In this document: positions 29,501 to 39,200 of the stretch, piece by piece
Layout: the number at the start of each line of letters is the position of its first letter
Numbering within the stretch: the stretch's first letter is position 1
DNA from: Tritrichomonas foetus
Lineage: Eukaryota; Parabasalia; Tritrichomonadida; Tritrichomonadidae
Length of the DNA stretch: 64,000 nt
Reading direction: 5' to 3'
Assembly: GCA_001839685.1 (NCBI GenBank)
Contig: MLAK01000960.1
Coordinates: forward strand, 92,904 to 156,903
The notes under the pieces: model-generated
Told to the model about the DNA's origin: nothing
The model's input: only the letters and a program-made list of their open reading frames with translations
The model's database searches: none
Made by a program: the position numbers and the translations under genes

Positions 29501-31469
29501 CTCATTTGAATCTATTACCGGAATTGCCAAAATTGAAGACTTACTTGATTTAATTTATCTCAAAACTGAAATGTTCAGGAAATATAGTAATGGCTTACTT
29601 AAACTAGTTAAAGCAAAATCACATGATACAAATAGTCTCTCTGAGAATTTAAATGCCATTGCTACAGCTGCACACGAAGCTGCAGGAATTACAATTCGTT
29701 CATTAGCGCTTTCTAACCTTAAAGAATCACCAGTTGCTGAACAAACAGTTCTTGCATACAGTGAATTAAATGAAGCCCTTGCAGATTTAATCCCTCTTAC
29801 TTTCAGAAGCAATGAAGAAAACTTTAATGAATTCATGTCACTTCGTAGATATCTTCGAAAAATCGCCAAGAAATTCGATGATTTTATCAACATTGTTGAA
29901 TCACCAACTAAGCCAACTGAACAATTTACACCATTTGATTTAATGAAACTTAAGGTTTATTCTGATATTGCTGATGTTTCATTCGAAGTTGCTTCAATTA
30001 ATTGGATTGCTTGTTGTTCATTTTCACCTGAAATGTATAATGATAAAGTTGATGGATTCACCAGATCTATTTCTGCACGCTATTTCCAAATGAAAGCTAC
30101 TGGTGAAGAAATCCTTCGAACAGCTGTTGGTGATACCGCAGTCAGCTTCAAGAATCAACTTGAAGAATTCCAGAACGAAATTGGTTATCTGCTTTATGCT
30201 GCAACAAACATTGATTTCGCTTTACATTTACCAATTGAAGGTCTCTGTGAGCTAACAAAGAAGACATCACTTTCTATTCTTGAACTTACAAATCTTACTC
30301 ACAGTCTCATGGATAAAATTGTTATTAAACCTGATCCAGAAGCAGTTGCGAAACTTCCAGATGATTATGTTATTCCTCAAGCTCCAGAAACAGGATCAAG
30401 TGTTGCTAATGCTTTAGACTTATTGAAGACATCACATGCATCTTTGAATACCGCTCTTGAAGAATTCACCAAAGTTATATCTAACTCAGGATCAACAAGT
30501 GATACTCTTCTTAAAGCCCTAAGTGCACTTAAAGAAGCTTTGGATACATTTATAGAACATACACTTCTTCTTACCGTTTCAACTAAAGATGTCAATGTTC
30601 AACTCCAGCTTCAAACAGCTCTTCACAGTGTTGCATCTTCATTCACAGGCATTAAAGATGCACTTGGTATGCGTTTGATGAGAGCTGATAAATATGAAAA
30701 TGCAATGGAAGAAGCTTTAACAGCATTCCGTAAAGCGATCCAAAGTGTAATGACTGCTGCTGAAGGTGCAAGTAAAGATGCATCAGATCAAGACCAAGTA
30801 TCACGTGAACTTGAAGCAACAGCAAGCGCAATTGAAGAAATGACACGCAGACTGAAAACAATCGAAGCTGAAGCGACTACAAGCTCATCATCACAATCAC
30901 ACAATGTAACAGCTAATATTGAAGCAGCTGAAGGCTCACTTGCTGCATTTGTAATCACACATGCCAATCCAATCCTTGTTGCTGCTGCACAAGGCGTTAA
31001 ACGTGCACAACAAATCACACAAATGATGATTCAAAAGTATGGAAAGATCGAGAACGAACAGCTTTTGATCAGAAGTGCTAAAGAACTTAGTGATGCTGCT
31101 GCTTTACTAATTTTTGCTGCAGAAGTCGTTGTTCATGCAGAGAATGAAGTTGCAGTTTTCAAAGTCATTGCTGCAGCCAAAATCGTTAAGGCTTCAGTTT
31201 GTGCACTTGTGGCACAAGTTCTTGTGAAAGGTGGTGATCCAGAGCAAATCATGGATAAACACGTTAAAACTGTTATTGAACACACAGATTTAATCATCAA
31301 ACGTGGGGAATCGATTGCTCTTGCAATTGCTGTTGAAGAAGAAAAGAAAGTGAAGAAGGCACCTTCTTTAATGGCACAGAAACTAAACTTGCAATCAAGA
31401 ATCAACGAAATTAGAAAGCAGATGCAAGAAGAAGAACAAACTTTATACAAGTTCAGAAAGAGGTTTTAA
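26514..31469 (+). CDS. Talin/HIP1-like actin-binding rod protein (I/LWEQ)
   Basis: 1651 residues, almost entirely alpha-helical, with Ala/Ser/Leu-rich amphipathic bundles like the talin rod. The C-terminal 200 residues (about 1450-1651) match an I/LWEQ (THATCH) actin-binding module. Helices carry AAEGSLAAFVITHANPILVA, then ELSDAAALLIFAAEVVVHAE, VIAAAKIVKASVCALVAQV and a final charged dimerisation-type helix ending EEEQTLYKFRKRF. I see no FERM head and no ANTH domain at the N-terminus, which begins directly with helical bundles. It therefore looks like a headless rod, able to crosslink or tension actin but without the usual membrane or integrin module. In trichomonads such proteins could serve the actin rearrangement during host-cell adhesion. 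That role is inference. Confidence 0.85.
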   Translation: MSGYVPFANNISKYKFKSPTEILPQGKVPLVLNIVGFYIQRTRVQIERIQQNLHLILEAIPKITEGPQAQLSIYYNRISCLSGILVQACGEMDKGLTDGYKCSEIIMAAFGYLGQFQQYLPTLISASASQMTSYIPALKECIETVINNFQTTLDKIKQCEEFVVKSVPAIDFTKNPVATTAAALLYISEQLIVDINFLLQNDAVKHSPQHEEQLKHWLNLITQFSGNVFTNALANPNTVIGSTSAIAAASPSLISTVGSLQSFADNAVDFSQIGSNAILFMQLLHSLEILSTLSYAKSLIPRGPQVYTTKAGSDELVQYANRLFPHVSNKLRENTTRDAAAINGAIKNMLEYASSSAEISVFAMVQIVRNYCICLPDSEAGEAILLDVVKISNDIVLNIFERAKDLTKQIQELYQQHLVDFNEKNLGEINYYTTHILEVQTLSITSPNYMKDLKKVVSCFGALPRVIRKLESNSNVEELKTKFEDFAKKVEGIGDEFSNWTHQILMSLSEIIIKQAELTDNTLMLCQYYGVRLPDDLTPISTKLHATLKDMSHFLYYDLGQIKTVIDTFKQIQSHITFYQQLVAAKSKDPLLQIASLAFRYITKPINALAASLVNYIEFEDNDSFMTFINYVLNSASNQINNATAALSSFPPSLTTLYSIPFSQLYSSFSAITNYPDFGGMIANFKNMVSPPIESLWPAVIGLSAGGVVTDTGSIPQHVKVLMQVISDIASVADKMKAPNISCDLPESIKNVKEFEMRLTSLSENLKGIAEFLLNAIKSADHPDAYKVLQAWMKYLDTPSIDFDHFAQKLREAIAELVSGKTTVNDNLIDAFAAVSVAIARMILGEPYDTLLSSLHNQLIEALSQYFKSGCKDFSALKRMYGLVEAICTLIKASKANTEDRNGLYTNSLRCSLRGLNVVRAHGNQTPPEDLLDCHRSLGMLNSLLTILATTVPTGKELTQVVTLINDSILAGTQTNEQLTNAIAHLSAELARIRTFSFESITGIAKIEDLLDLIYLKTEMFRKYSNGLLKLVKAKSHDTNSLSENLNAIATAAHEAAGITIRSLALSNLKESPVAEQTVLAYSELNEALADLIPLTFRSNEENFNEFMSLRRYLRKIAKKFDDFINIVESPTKPTEQFTPFDLMKLKVYSDIADVSFEVASINWIACCSFSPEMYNDKVDGFTRSISARYFQMKATGEEILRTAVGDTAVSFKNQLEEFQNEIGYLLYAATNIDFALHLPIEGLCELTKKTSLSILELTNLTHSLMDKIVIKPDPEAVAKLPDDYVIPQAPETGSSVANALDLLKTSHASLNTALEEFTKVISNSGSTSDTLLKALSALKEALDTFIEHTLLLTVSTKDVNVQLQLQTALHSVASSFTGIKDALGMRLMRADKYENAMEEALTAFRKAIQSVMTAAEGASKDASDQDQVSRELEATASAIEEMTRRLKTIEAEATTSSSSQSHNVTANIEAAEGSLAAFVITHANPILVAAAQGVKRAQQITQMMIQKYGKIENEQLLIRSAKELSDAAALLIFAAEVVVHAENEVAVFKVIAAAKIVKASVCALVAQVLVKGGDPEQIMDKHVKTVIEHTDLIIKRGESIALAIAVEEEKKVKKAPSLMAQKLNLQSRINEIRKQMQEEEQTLYKFRKRF

Positions 31470-31742
31470 GTAAATTTATTCGATGTAATCTTATAGACTT
31501 TATTATTTCCAAAGTTTCATCTTATAAACTTTATTCTTGATTGATATTGTGAAACTTTGAAAGAATTTCATTTTACAAGTCTAGTAGTAATATAATTTAT
31601 TATTATTATTGTTTGAATCATTTTGAATATTTAGATTGATGACTCCTTTGAGATACCAAAAGAACGAAGGTATAACGATAACAATTTCAGACATGTCATA
31701 TAAAAATTATTAGAGAGACCGTTTATTTCCAAAATCTAGATA

Positions 31743-33095
31743 ATGTCTGAAAGCTCAAGAGTTGCAGTTCAAGCAATAGCCGATCAACTTGGAATTCCAG
31801 TATCAAGAACAGTTATTAACATCCTTGCTCAAGACACGGAGTTCAGAATTAAACAAATCATAACTCCAGCTGCAATTCTTCATAAGAAGACGCACACGCC
31901 CAAACTGACAGTCCAGCAAATCAACATGGTTCTTGCATCACAGCGATTACCCCCAATTCTCGGATATTCGAGCACTTCTTCGTATAAAATCAAAACGCTT
32001 ATTACAGAAGACAACGATGAGTTATGCGTCGTCAGCGATCCAGAAGTACAACTTGCGGATGTTGCCAAAAACATTATCAAGCCAGCGCCAAGGCCAATTC
32101 CATTCAATTTTCAATGGATGATGGTTGATGGAATTCCAATCGAACGGAGGAACCCCCGCTCAAGGGGAACAAAACCAACAATCGAGAAAGGACCATTTTC
32201 GCAAAACGAATCAATCAATACAATCAATTCGTTAAATCCAATTTATTCGATAAATTCGATAAACTTAATGCGAACTTTTTCAGATATGGGCGAACAACAA
32301 ATAACCAACAAAGACGTTATTTCACCAGATTTACAGCATTATTTCGAGCACGCAGTCGAATTATTTGATTCAGGTGATCGAAATCAGCAAATTCCAGTTT
32401 TTGAAGCACTTTCAACCGATGCAGGTATTCAGCCACTTTTGCCGTTATTTTTACAATTTCTATCGTTTAGAATTACTGTTGGAATTCAGGACTTGAAAAA
32501 TATTGAAAAGGTCTGTTTGTATTCACTTGCTCTTATTGAAAATCCATCACTACCAATTCCATTCTATGCGCATGGATTCCTCAGGGTTTTAATGACTGCT
32601 GCCTTAAGATTTGACTCCAATTTTGAATATCCAAATGGCGAATTTGATAATGATGAGTTCCTGAAAAGATTTGATGAACAAGTTCAATATGAAATAAATG
32701 TTCGCCAGATTGCTTCAAAATCTCTTAAAAGACTTTGTAAAAGATGCGTTTCGGGATTCCCTAATATAAAAACAGTGGTAATTAATGCAATGATACAGAC
32801 ACTATTTAATGCAAATTCAACACTGGCTGCTCATTGCGGAGCAATTTTATCGATTCTCAAATTCGGTCCAGAAACAGTAGCGAAGATAACACCACACATT
32901 CCACTATATGTAAACGCAATTAAGAGAGAAATTGAACTCGATAACTCCAGCAACTTCCCATTCGCACGAGCCGCGCTGGTTCTCGTGTCGGGAATTCTCG
33001 AGGACGCTTTGAAGAGTCAGACACAACCGATGATGAGGTTCCAGGTTGCTAAAACCGAAGTGGACTCTCTTTTGTTGAGAATACCGAAAGAGTGA
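31743..33095 (+). CDS. TAF6: TFIID subunit TAF6
   Basis: 450 residues. Residues 1-70 are a histone-fold (SSRVAVQAIADQLGI, EFRIKQIITPAAILHKKTH, KLTVQQINMVLASQRLPPILG) that pairs with TAF9 in other eukaryotes. Next is the TAF6 linker signature with KIKTLITEDNDELCVVSDPE, VQLADVAKNIIKPAPRPIPF and NFQWMMVDGIP. Residues 195-430 form the helical HEAT domain (LQHYFEHAVELF, LPLFLQFLSFRI). This order is unique to TAF6. It acts in the nucleus in RNA polymerase II pre-initiation. The start is the first ATG, and the spacing from the talin-like gene is 273 bp on the same strand. Confidence 0.94.
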   Translation: MSESSRVAVQAIADQLGIPVSRTVINILAQDTEFRIKQIITPAAILHKKTHTPKLTVQQINMVLASQRLPPILGYSSTSSYKIKTLITEDNDELCVVSDPEVQLADVAKNIIKPAPRPIPFNFQWMMVDGIPIERRNPRSRGTKPTIEKGPFSQNESINTINSLNPIYSINSINLMRTFSDMGEQQITNKDVISPDLQHYFEHAVELFDSGDRNQQIPVFEALSTDAGIQPLLPLFLQFLSFRITVGIQDLKNIEKVCLYSLALIENPSLPIPFYAHGFLRVLMTAALRFDSNFEYPNGEFDNDEFLKRFDEQVQYEINVRQIASKSLKRLCKRCVSGFPNIKTVVINAMIQTLFNANSTLAAHCGAILSILKFGPETVAKITPHIPLYVNAIKREIELDNSSNFPFARAALVLVSGILEDALKSQTQPMMRFQVAKTEVDSLLLRIPKE

Positions 33096-33418
33096 ACACT
33101 TTTGTCAATATTTTATATTTTCTAGTTTAGAGAAAGGAAAAAAAGAAAAAAGAAAAAAAATATAATTTTATGAGAAGTATTAATGATAATAAACTATATT
33201 TGCTTGTTTATCGATAAACACTTTTCTTCTTTCCGAGATTTATAGAAAGTTAGAGTGATTTCATATAATTTCGTAAAGTTTTGGAAATGATAAAGTCAAT
33301 GAAAAACATAGTGATGTTTCAATAGAAATAAACTATTCAAATTTGATGTGTTTTTAACAAAAAGTTAATGACGATGAAAATACACACAAACTGAAACAAA
33401 AGTTAAACGGCTCAGTCA
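33096..33418. other. Intergenic, no recognised feature
   Basis: AT-rich spacer with a purine-rich stretch (A and G) around 33130-33165. No gene or RNA is visible. Confidence 0.5.
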
Positions 33419-34162
33419 ATGTCTTTCACTCATTCTTCTGATTCTTCTGGTGATTATCAAGAATCTGTTTTGTGTTCAATATTAAATTCACGAATTGAAC
33501 AAGTTGACGCTATTACTTTACCATGTGATAAGCACAGAAAAGATCTCATTCACGCAATTTCCAAAATTAAATCATATCCAAAAAGACTTTCAGCATTTTT
33601 GGACTATTTAATAGATTACACATATACACTAAATCATGAATTATGCCAAAAACAAGATTCATTAAATGAAATTCAAGATCGTCTTTCATCTCTCGAAAAA
33701 AAATCGAAGCAGCAAAATTTAATTTCATCTCAAAATGACAAAGAAAAAGCAAAAGACACATCATCAATCATGAAAGAACTAGATGTACTCAAGATATCTG
33801 CAAACCAAAATAAAAAAATCGTAAATAAAGATTATGATGACTCTCTCGCACTTCTTAAGTGCAAAAATGGAGAATTGACAAATTCTCTCCAAACATTAGT
33901 AAATGAAAATCATAAGTTACAAAAGTCCAATAAAAAACTAACTCAACAAATTCAAAAGTGTCATCAAGAAATGAACTTTATGACAAATAATAAAGCAAAA
34001 AGCAAAAATAGTCAAGAAAAAATTTACTTTTTAAAGAAAGTAAAACTAAACACGAATGAATTTACTGAGCAGTTTAACCAAATTGAAGCCGATCTATCAA
34101 AATTGAAATGCCAAATTCATCATCAATTAAGAAATCATCATGAAGATCCCACTTGTATGTAG
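33419..34162 (+). CDS. Hypothetical coiled-coil protein
   Basis: 247 residues. A short folded-looking N-terminus (about 15-75, with two helices around KHRKDLIHAISKIKSYPKRL and FLDYLIDYTYTLNHEL) is followed by long coiled coil (about 75-235). The coil is rich in K, Q, N and L (LNEIQDRLSSLEKKSKQQN). No catalytic motif, signal peptide or membrane segment is visible. A TCA motif overlaps the ATG region. It may be a structural or adaptor protein; no family is recognised. Confidence 0.8.
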   Translation: MSFTHSSDSSGDYQESVLCSILNSRIEQVDAITLPCDKHRKDLIHAISKIKSYPKRLSAFLDYLIDYTYTLNHELCQKQDSLNEIQDRLSSLEKKSKQQNLISSQNDKEKAKDTSSIMKELDVLKISANQNKKIVNKDYDDSLALLKCKNGELTNSLQTLVNENHKLQKSNKKLTQQIQKCHQEMNFMTNNKAKSKNSQEKIYFLKKVKLNTNEFTEQFNQIEADLSKLKCQIHHQLRNHHEDPTCM

Positions 34163-34266
34163 GATTTCTTCTATAGAAATTCATGTTTTTAAATAAAAAT
34201 TTTTCAATATCTCGAATAATGAATTTTATGAATAATAATTAAATTTGATAGAATATATATATTTTA

Positions 34267-35952
34267 TTAAACAGACACATTCATATTTACAGAAGAAGGA
34301 TTCAAAGTTTCAAAAGTATCACAACAAACAACTTTGGCTACTTTGAAAGAATCATTGGATTTCATTATTAAGTTTGCTTTTTCTATCATTGGAATCAAAT
34401 AATCTCTGAAATCGTCATTTGCATAAAACATTTCTTTCAATTCTTCATCACGATCACATGCAAGAATAATTCGTCGTCCGAAGTCTAATGTGAAGGCTCT
34501 AATATTTGCATTTTCTTCATCATTTTTGAATTCATTGATAATTGCTGGAAGAAAAATTTCATAAATTTGCCTATGTAAATCACTTATTTCTAAAGCACAA
34601 GAAAGAAATGTTCCTAATCCACTCAAAACAATAGATGAATTCGAAAATTTACGAAATACTTCAGTATAGTTATTGATTAAAGCAGATATATCAATTGATG
34701 ATGTTAAAGAGGGCATCAAATTCAAAATACTGCTGATAAAATTCATTGCATCAACTTGATACTCTTCATATTTGTTTGATTGAATTTCACTATGTTGTAA
34801 AGATATTTCCAAAAGAGATGAAAAATCATTGACATTTGTAGCGTCAATCATTTCAATTAGTATTTTCCACTTTTTGGAAAGAATTAAATGATAGATTTCC
34901 GAATTGGATTCATTTGAATCATGAAAATAATTCAAGAAGAATTTTAAAACTTTTGGTGAATTCATTTCTTCGTATACACCTTTCTTAGCAAAAAGATAAA
35001 GTAAATGATATAAATTGATAGCACAGAAATCAGAAATTCCAAATTCAAAATGATCGTCTGTATCATGTTGATGCCAATTCTCTAAAAGCTCAATTATTGA
35101 ATTGATTATATTCACACATTTAAAATATTTTCGTGTTTCATCAATATTTGCTTCAATGATAGATTCAAATAACGAAAATAATGATGTGTTTTCGCATAAA
35201 GGCAAAAATTGATTCAAGTCAAAATTATTAATGCAATCTGGATACTTTTTAATGCATATTTCCAGAATTGTTGCAAATCTTCCAATTGATGATCTCATTT
35301 CATAATCAGCTTTCCTGAAGTGTTCATTGTCAATATTTATATTATTATTTACATCATTGTTACTTATATTTTTATCATAAGCATTTATAACATTTATATT
35401 TTTATCATAAGCATTTATAACATTTATATTTTTATCATAAGTATTTATAACATTTATATTTTTATCATTAGCATTTATATTTTTTATGTTTGGCATAAAA
35501 TTATTTTGACTTTTAAATTTTTCAATTAATTCTGCGGCCAATTTATTGATTTCATCTTCATCACAAATTGCGCAAATTATTTTTGGATTTCGGGTTTCAA
35601 TCAATTTCATCGCATTTTGAGATAATTCATTTGAGTTGTCGATTGCATATTTGAGCAGACTGTCAATATAATCGAGTAAAAAAGATGTTACTATTTTGTT
35701 TTGACGCCTGACTTCAATTATTGCTGAGCGATCTTGTAAAAAACTTTCGATTGTTAATTCATTTCGCGCAAGCCGACTCAGAATTGAATCATGAAAGGGG
35801 GATTTAATCATTTCGTTTGAAATATTGCGAATTCGTTGAGGAGAAAAGCGTGTTAATTCCCAAAAGAACGAGTGATGCTTTTTGGCGCGCAAAATATAGA
35901 AAAAGTTGAGATCAACACAATTTTCAATACTTAAATAAACGGTTAGGAACAT
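34267..35952 (-). CDS. SAPS-domain-like protein (PP6 regulatory subunit type)
   Basis: 561 residues from the first ATG; one GTG codon precedes it in frame. The N-terminal block (HSFFWELTRFSPQRI, then ELTIESFLQDRSAIIEVRRQ, NKIVTSFLLDYIDSLLKYAI) follows the SAPS pattern FW...LTLEELLDEEDILQECKAQN...LLDFL...L. SAPS proteins are helical-repeat regulatory subunits of Sit4/PP6 phosphatases. The middle and C-terminal parts are helical (ARM/HEAT-like). An insertion at about residues 165-200 is encoded by a 30-bp tandem repeat. The two halves flanking this insertion look normal. The call rests on the N-terminal block alone. Convergent with the coiled-coil gene upstream in coordinate. Confidence 0.6.
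   Translation of the reverse strand: MFLTVYLSIENCVDLNFFYILRAKKHHSFFWELTRFSPQRIRNISNEMIKSPFHDSILSRLARNELTIESFLQDRSAIIEVRRQNKIVTSFLLDYIDSLLKYAIDNSNELSQNAMKLIETRNPKIICAICDEDEINKLAAELIEKFKSQNNFMPNIKNINANDKNINVINTYDKNINVINAYDKNINVINAYDKNISNNDVNNNINIDNEHFRKADYEMRSSIGRFATILEICIKKYPDCINNFDLNQFLPLCENTSLFSLFESIIEANIDETRKYFKCVNIINSIIELLENWHQHDTDDHFEFGISDFCAINLYHLLYLFAKKGVYEEMNSPKVLKFFLNYFHDSNESNSEIYHLILSKKWKILIEMIDATNVNDFSSLLEISLQHSEIQSNKYEEYQVDAMNFISSILNLMPSLTSSIDISALINNYTEVFRKFSNSSIVLSGLGTFLSCALEISDLHRQIYEIFLPAIINEFKNDEENANIRAFTLDFGRRIILACDRDEELKEMFYANDDFRDYLIPMIEKANLIMKSNDSFKVAKVVCCDTFETLNPSSVNMNVSV
35371..35480. repeat. Coding 30-bp tandem repeat, about 3.6 copies
   Basis: Units start at 35371, 35401, 35431 and 35461 and are nearly identical. 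In the SAPS-like protein they encode a decapeptide NVINAYDKNI-type repeat. The 30-bp period keeps frame, so copy number can vary without disrupting the gene. Confidence 0.9.
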
Positions 35953-36201
35953 CACTTATGAGTTCATTTTGACACCTCCCCAAACTATTGTATTTTTTTC
36001 TGAAAGCTGACAAAAATAGATCTAACCAACAGTCCAAGTCTAAAGAGTTATAATATTAGTCTAATATACACTTGAATACACTCCATCAAAACGTGTTATA
36101 TTTTTCATTCAATCTTATTAAGTCACCAATCATGTGACTCACAAAATAATAAAAATAAAAAGTAAAAATAAAAAAAAGAGATTTCATCAAATACAAACAA
36201 T

Positions 36202-39200
36202 TTATACATAAAATTGGTTCTGGTATTGCTGAATTAGTGTCAATATCTTCAAGAAAAATGATTTATCATTCGGGAAATTTCCAAGAATGATTAATTTCTC
36301 CTTTGACAAAATTTCAAAACATTCTTCTTTGTTTGAAGAAATGACATAAATCGGAATTTTGCAAAGTTTGATAGTTCCAGTACACAACTCAAGAAAAAGC
36401 ATTACGACAAAAACAGGAGAGTTAAAAATGAATTGATGTAACCATTTCAATAAAAGAGAATTCACATTTTTTGTAAGAAAACAAGATGGTGGATTTTCTT
36501 TGATGGATTTCGCAATTTTTAAATTGTTTTCATATTGGGAAGAAATATGAATCAAATAATGTTCAAACGCCTCAAAATTTGAGAAATAATGTTTTCTTAA
36601 GAATTTATTTCTTTCTTTTAAATGAAAAAGAAATGATCTCATATCTTTGTATTGTTCAATTGATAAACATATGTCATTTTTCTGTGCTTTCACCAAAATT
36701 TCATCCATTAGCTTATTTATTGTTTCTTTTTGTGTTTTTAGTAATTCAAGCATAAATAAGGAGGTTTCATAAGAAAATTGCGTGGAAAGGGGTAAACAAG
36801 AATATATTTCTTTTGTGAATTTTCTTTCTGAAGATTCGGAAATATCATAAAATGCATTGAAACGAATTGGCTCTTTGTTATTCTCATTTATTGCTAAGAA
36901 AATGCCATTGTTGTTGTTACTAAATGTTTCACTTCTTGTTGAAGAGTTGGCAGAATTTTCAGTTTGAGTTTCCACCAATTCTGTTAATGAAAAAATGAGT
37001 TGAAGTGAATGATGTGGTTTCCAAGTTTTAAATTCTGAATCTATGAGATTAAAGTCAGGCATTCGTTCGAAAACAAACATTGCGGAATCGTCACATTCGA
37101 CTTGAAATCTACGATTTACAGAAACACTATATGCTGTCAGCGGCAACTGTTCGGATTCATCATAAAGAATCACAAACTGATTAGAAAAAAATTCTTTTGA
37201 ATTTATTTTAAAATGAGAATTCTTTGTAACATTTGTGAGGTACATTGGATATTGAGTGCATATAAATGTTTGACGAGGAAGTGGTTGTGATGTTAATTCA
37301 AAGAATTTATGTAAAAAGAAAACATTTGGGAAATCATGAACAATTGATTCTTCAACAAAGAAGCATTCTTCTGGAAAATCTGGTTTTTCACCTTCTGGTG
37401 GAATTGTAGGAAATACTAATTCAGCCATTTTTGTGACTTCTTTAAAGAAATAATCCGGGAAACCACCAAAAAATGATTTATTGAATTCAGTCAGACCAAG
37501 AAAACGATGCATCATCATTAAATGACGACAGTTTACAATTAGTTCTAAAATCGTTGAATGCACCATAAAGAAAGGCACAACTTTTGAGTTTTTATCAATT
37601 TTTACATATTGTTCTTTATAATCAAAGCATTGGTAAGAATATTCATTGATGATAAAGCAATTTCTCAAAGGAATTTCAAAATTCTCATCAACACATAAAT
37701 AATTTTGATTATTACAGTGAATATTTGGCGATAATTTTCTTTTTGTTATTTCGTTGAAGATTTCTGGAAGTCTTTTTCTGACAATTTGCAATGAAAGAAT
37801 TCTCCGAAGGGAAATTGAATCAATCATCCACAATGGAAATGCTCTCATTTTTTCGAGAGAAAGTGATGTATCAAGAACAAATGGATTTGAATCATAAAGA
37901 AGATTAAGAATTGCATCAGCTGGTAATACATTCATTATTTCTAGAGCATTTAATTGTTTTAAAGTGGAAATCAAATTTTGCGATGACTTTTGTAAAGTTG
38001 CTTGCACAAAATAAAATGAGTCGGATGTTGGAAGTTCATCAAAAAAATCAATATAATGCATTCTTTCAACAATAATCGATTCATCATTTTCATTTTCACT
38101 TTTGATGATTCGATTAGACAAATCTAAATGGAAGTCATATAATTGAGGATTAACAGTAAATTTATAAGTGCATAAAGTACCTGCATCAAGATAGATTTTA
38201 ATTAAAAATAATTTCACAGGTGGATAATTTATAAAATGATTGCAATTTTTATTATTTTGATCCATTTTCAGTATAATCAATGATTTAAGAGGATCATTTT
38301 CGATTGTAATTTCTTGGTTTTCGGGGAGCAAGGTTGGTCCATATTTAAGGGTATAATTATTGAAGTCTGTAAAACCATAAATTTCTAAAGAAAAGTTGCT
38401 ACTTGAATTTAAATTTAATGTCGATTTCAAATTTGGATGAATTGGCGTTGATCGATATATTGTTGGAGAATCGGTTGTAATCATCATTCCTGAGCTTTCA
38501 AGTAAATTTATTTCTTTTACAGTTGAGTCATCATTTCTGCTTGAATTAATAAAATCGTGATTTAATTCATCTTCATTTTGAAAAAGGAAAGGATTTTTGG
38601 AATTAAAAGAAATCGACATAAAATAAGTAAAATCATAAAAAGATTTATCCATCATGAAATATTTTGGCCATTCTTTCAAAAAGATCATTTCACTAAACTC
38701 TTTTGTTAAAATTGTTTTGAACTTTTCAAGTTTTAAAAAGGCATTCAAAGATGCCAGTTTAAAAACATTTTGATATTCTTTTTCAAAATGCGCATGTAAA
38801 AACAAATGTTGAAAAAAAGAGAAATCATTAATCAAATGTAGTTTAACAGGTTTTGGTAATGCCCAAATTTGAATGCAATCTGATATTTTTAAAGTAATAT
38901 TATTTTTATTATTAATAAGTAAATTGTTAAACCTTGAATTTGCTGGTGTGTTATTTACAATTTGAATCGAAAATTCATCACAATTGACGATTCTTCCATT
39001 GATTTCACAGAAATCATTTGTTAATAAATGAATGTTTGCTTTTGGACGGGGAATTTCAATACTATTATTCATGATCGCAAACGCAGTTAGAATAGTTCTT
39101 TTATCATTTTGATTTATATGATGTAATAAAGTATTTCTAAAAATGTCAGATTTTATATTAAACATTTTTCTGCAGTAATGAATGATCACAAAAATAGATT

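Noticed and set aside
35371..35490. CRISPR-like array
   Set aside because: Units are directly tandem without spacers and lie in a eukaryotic coding frame.
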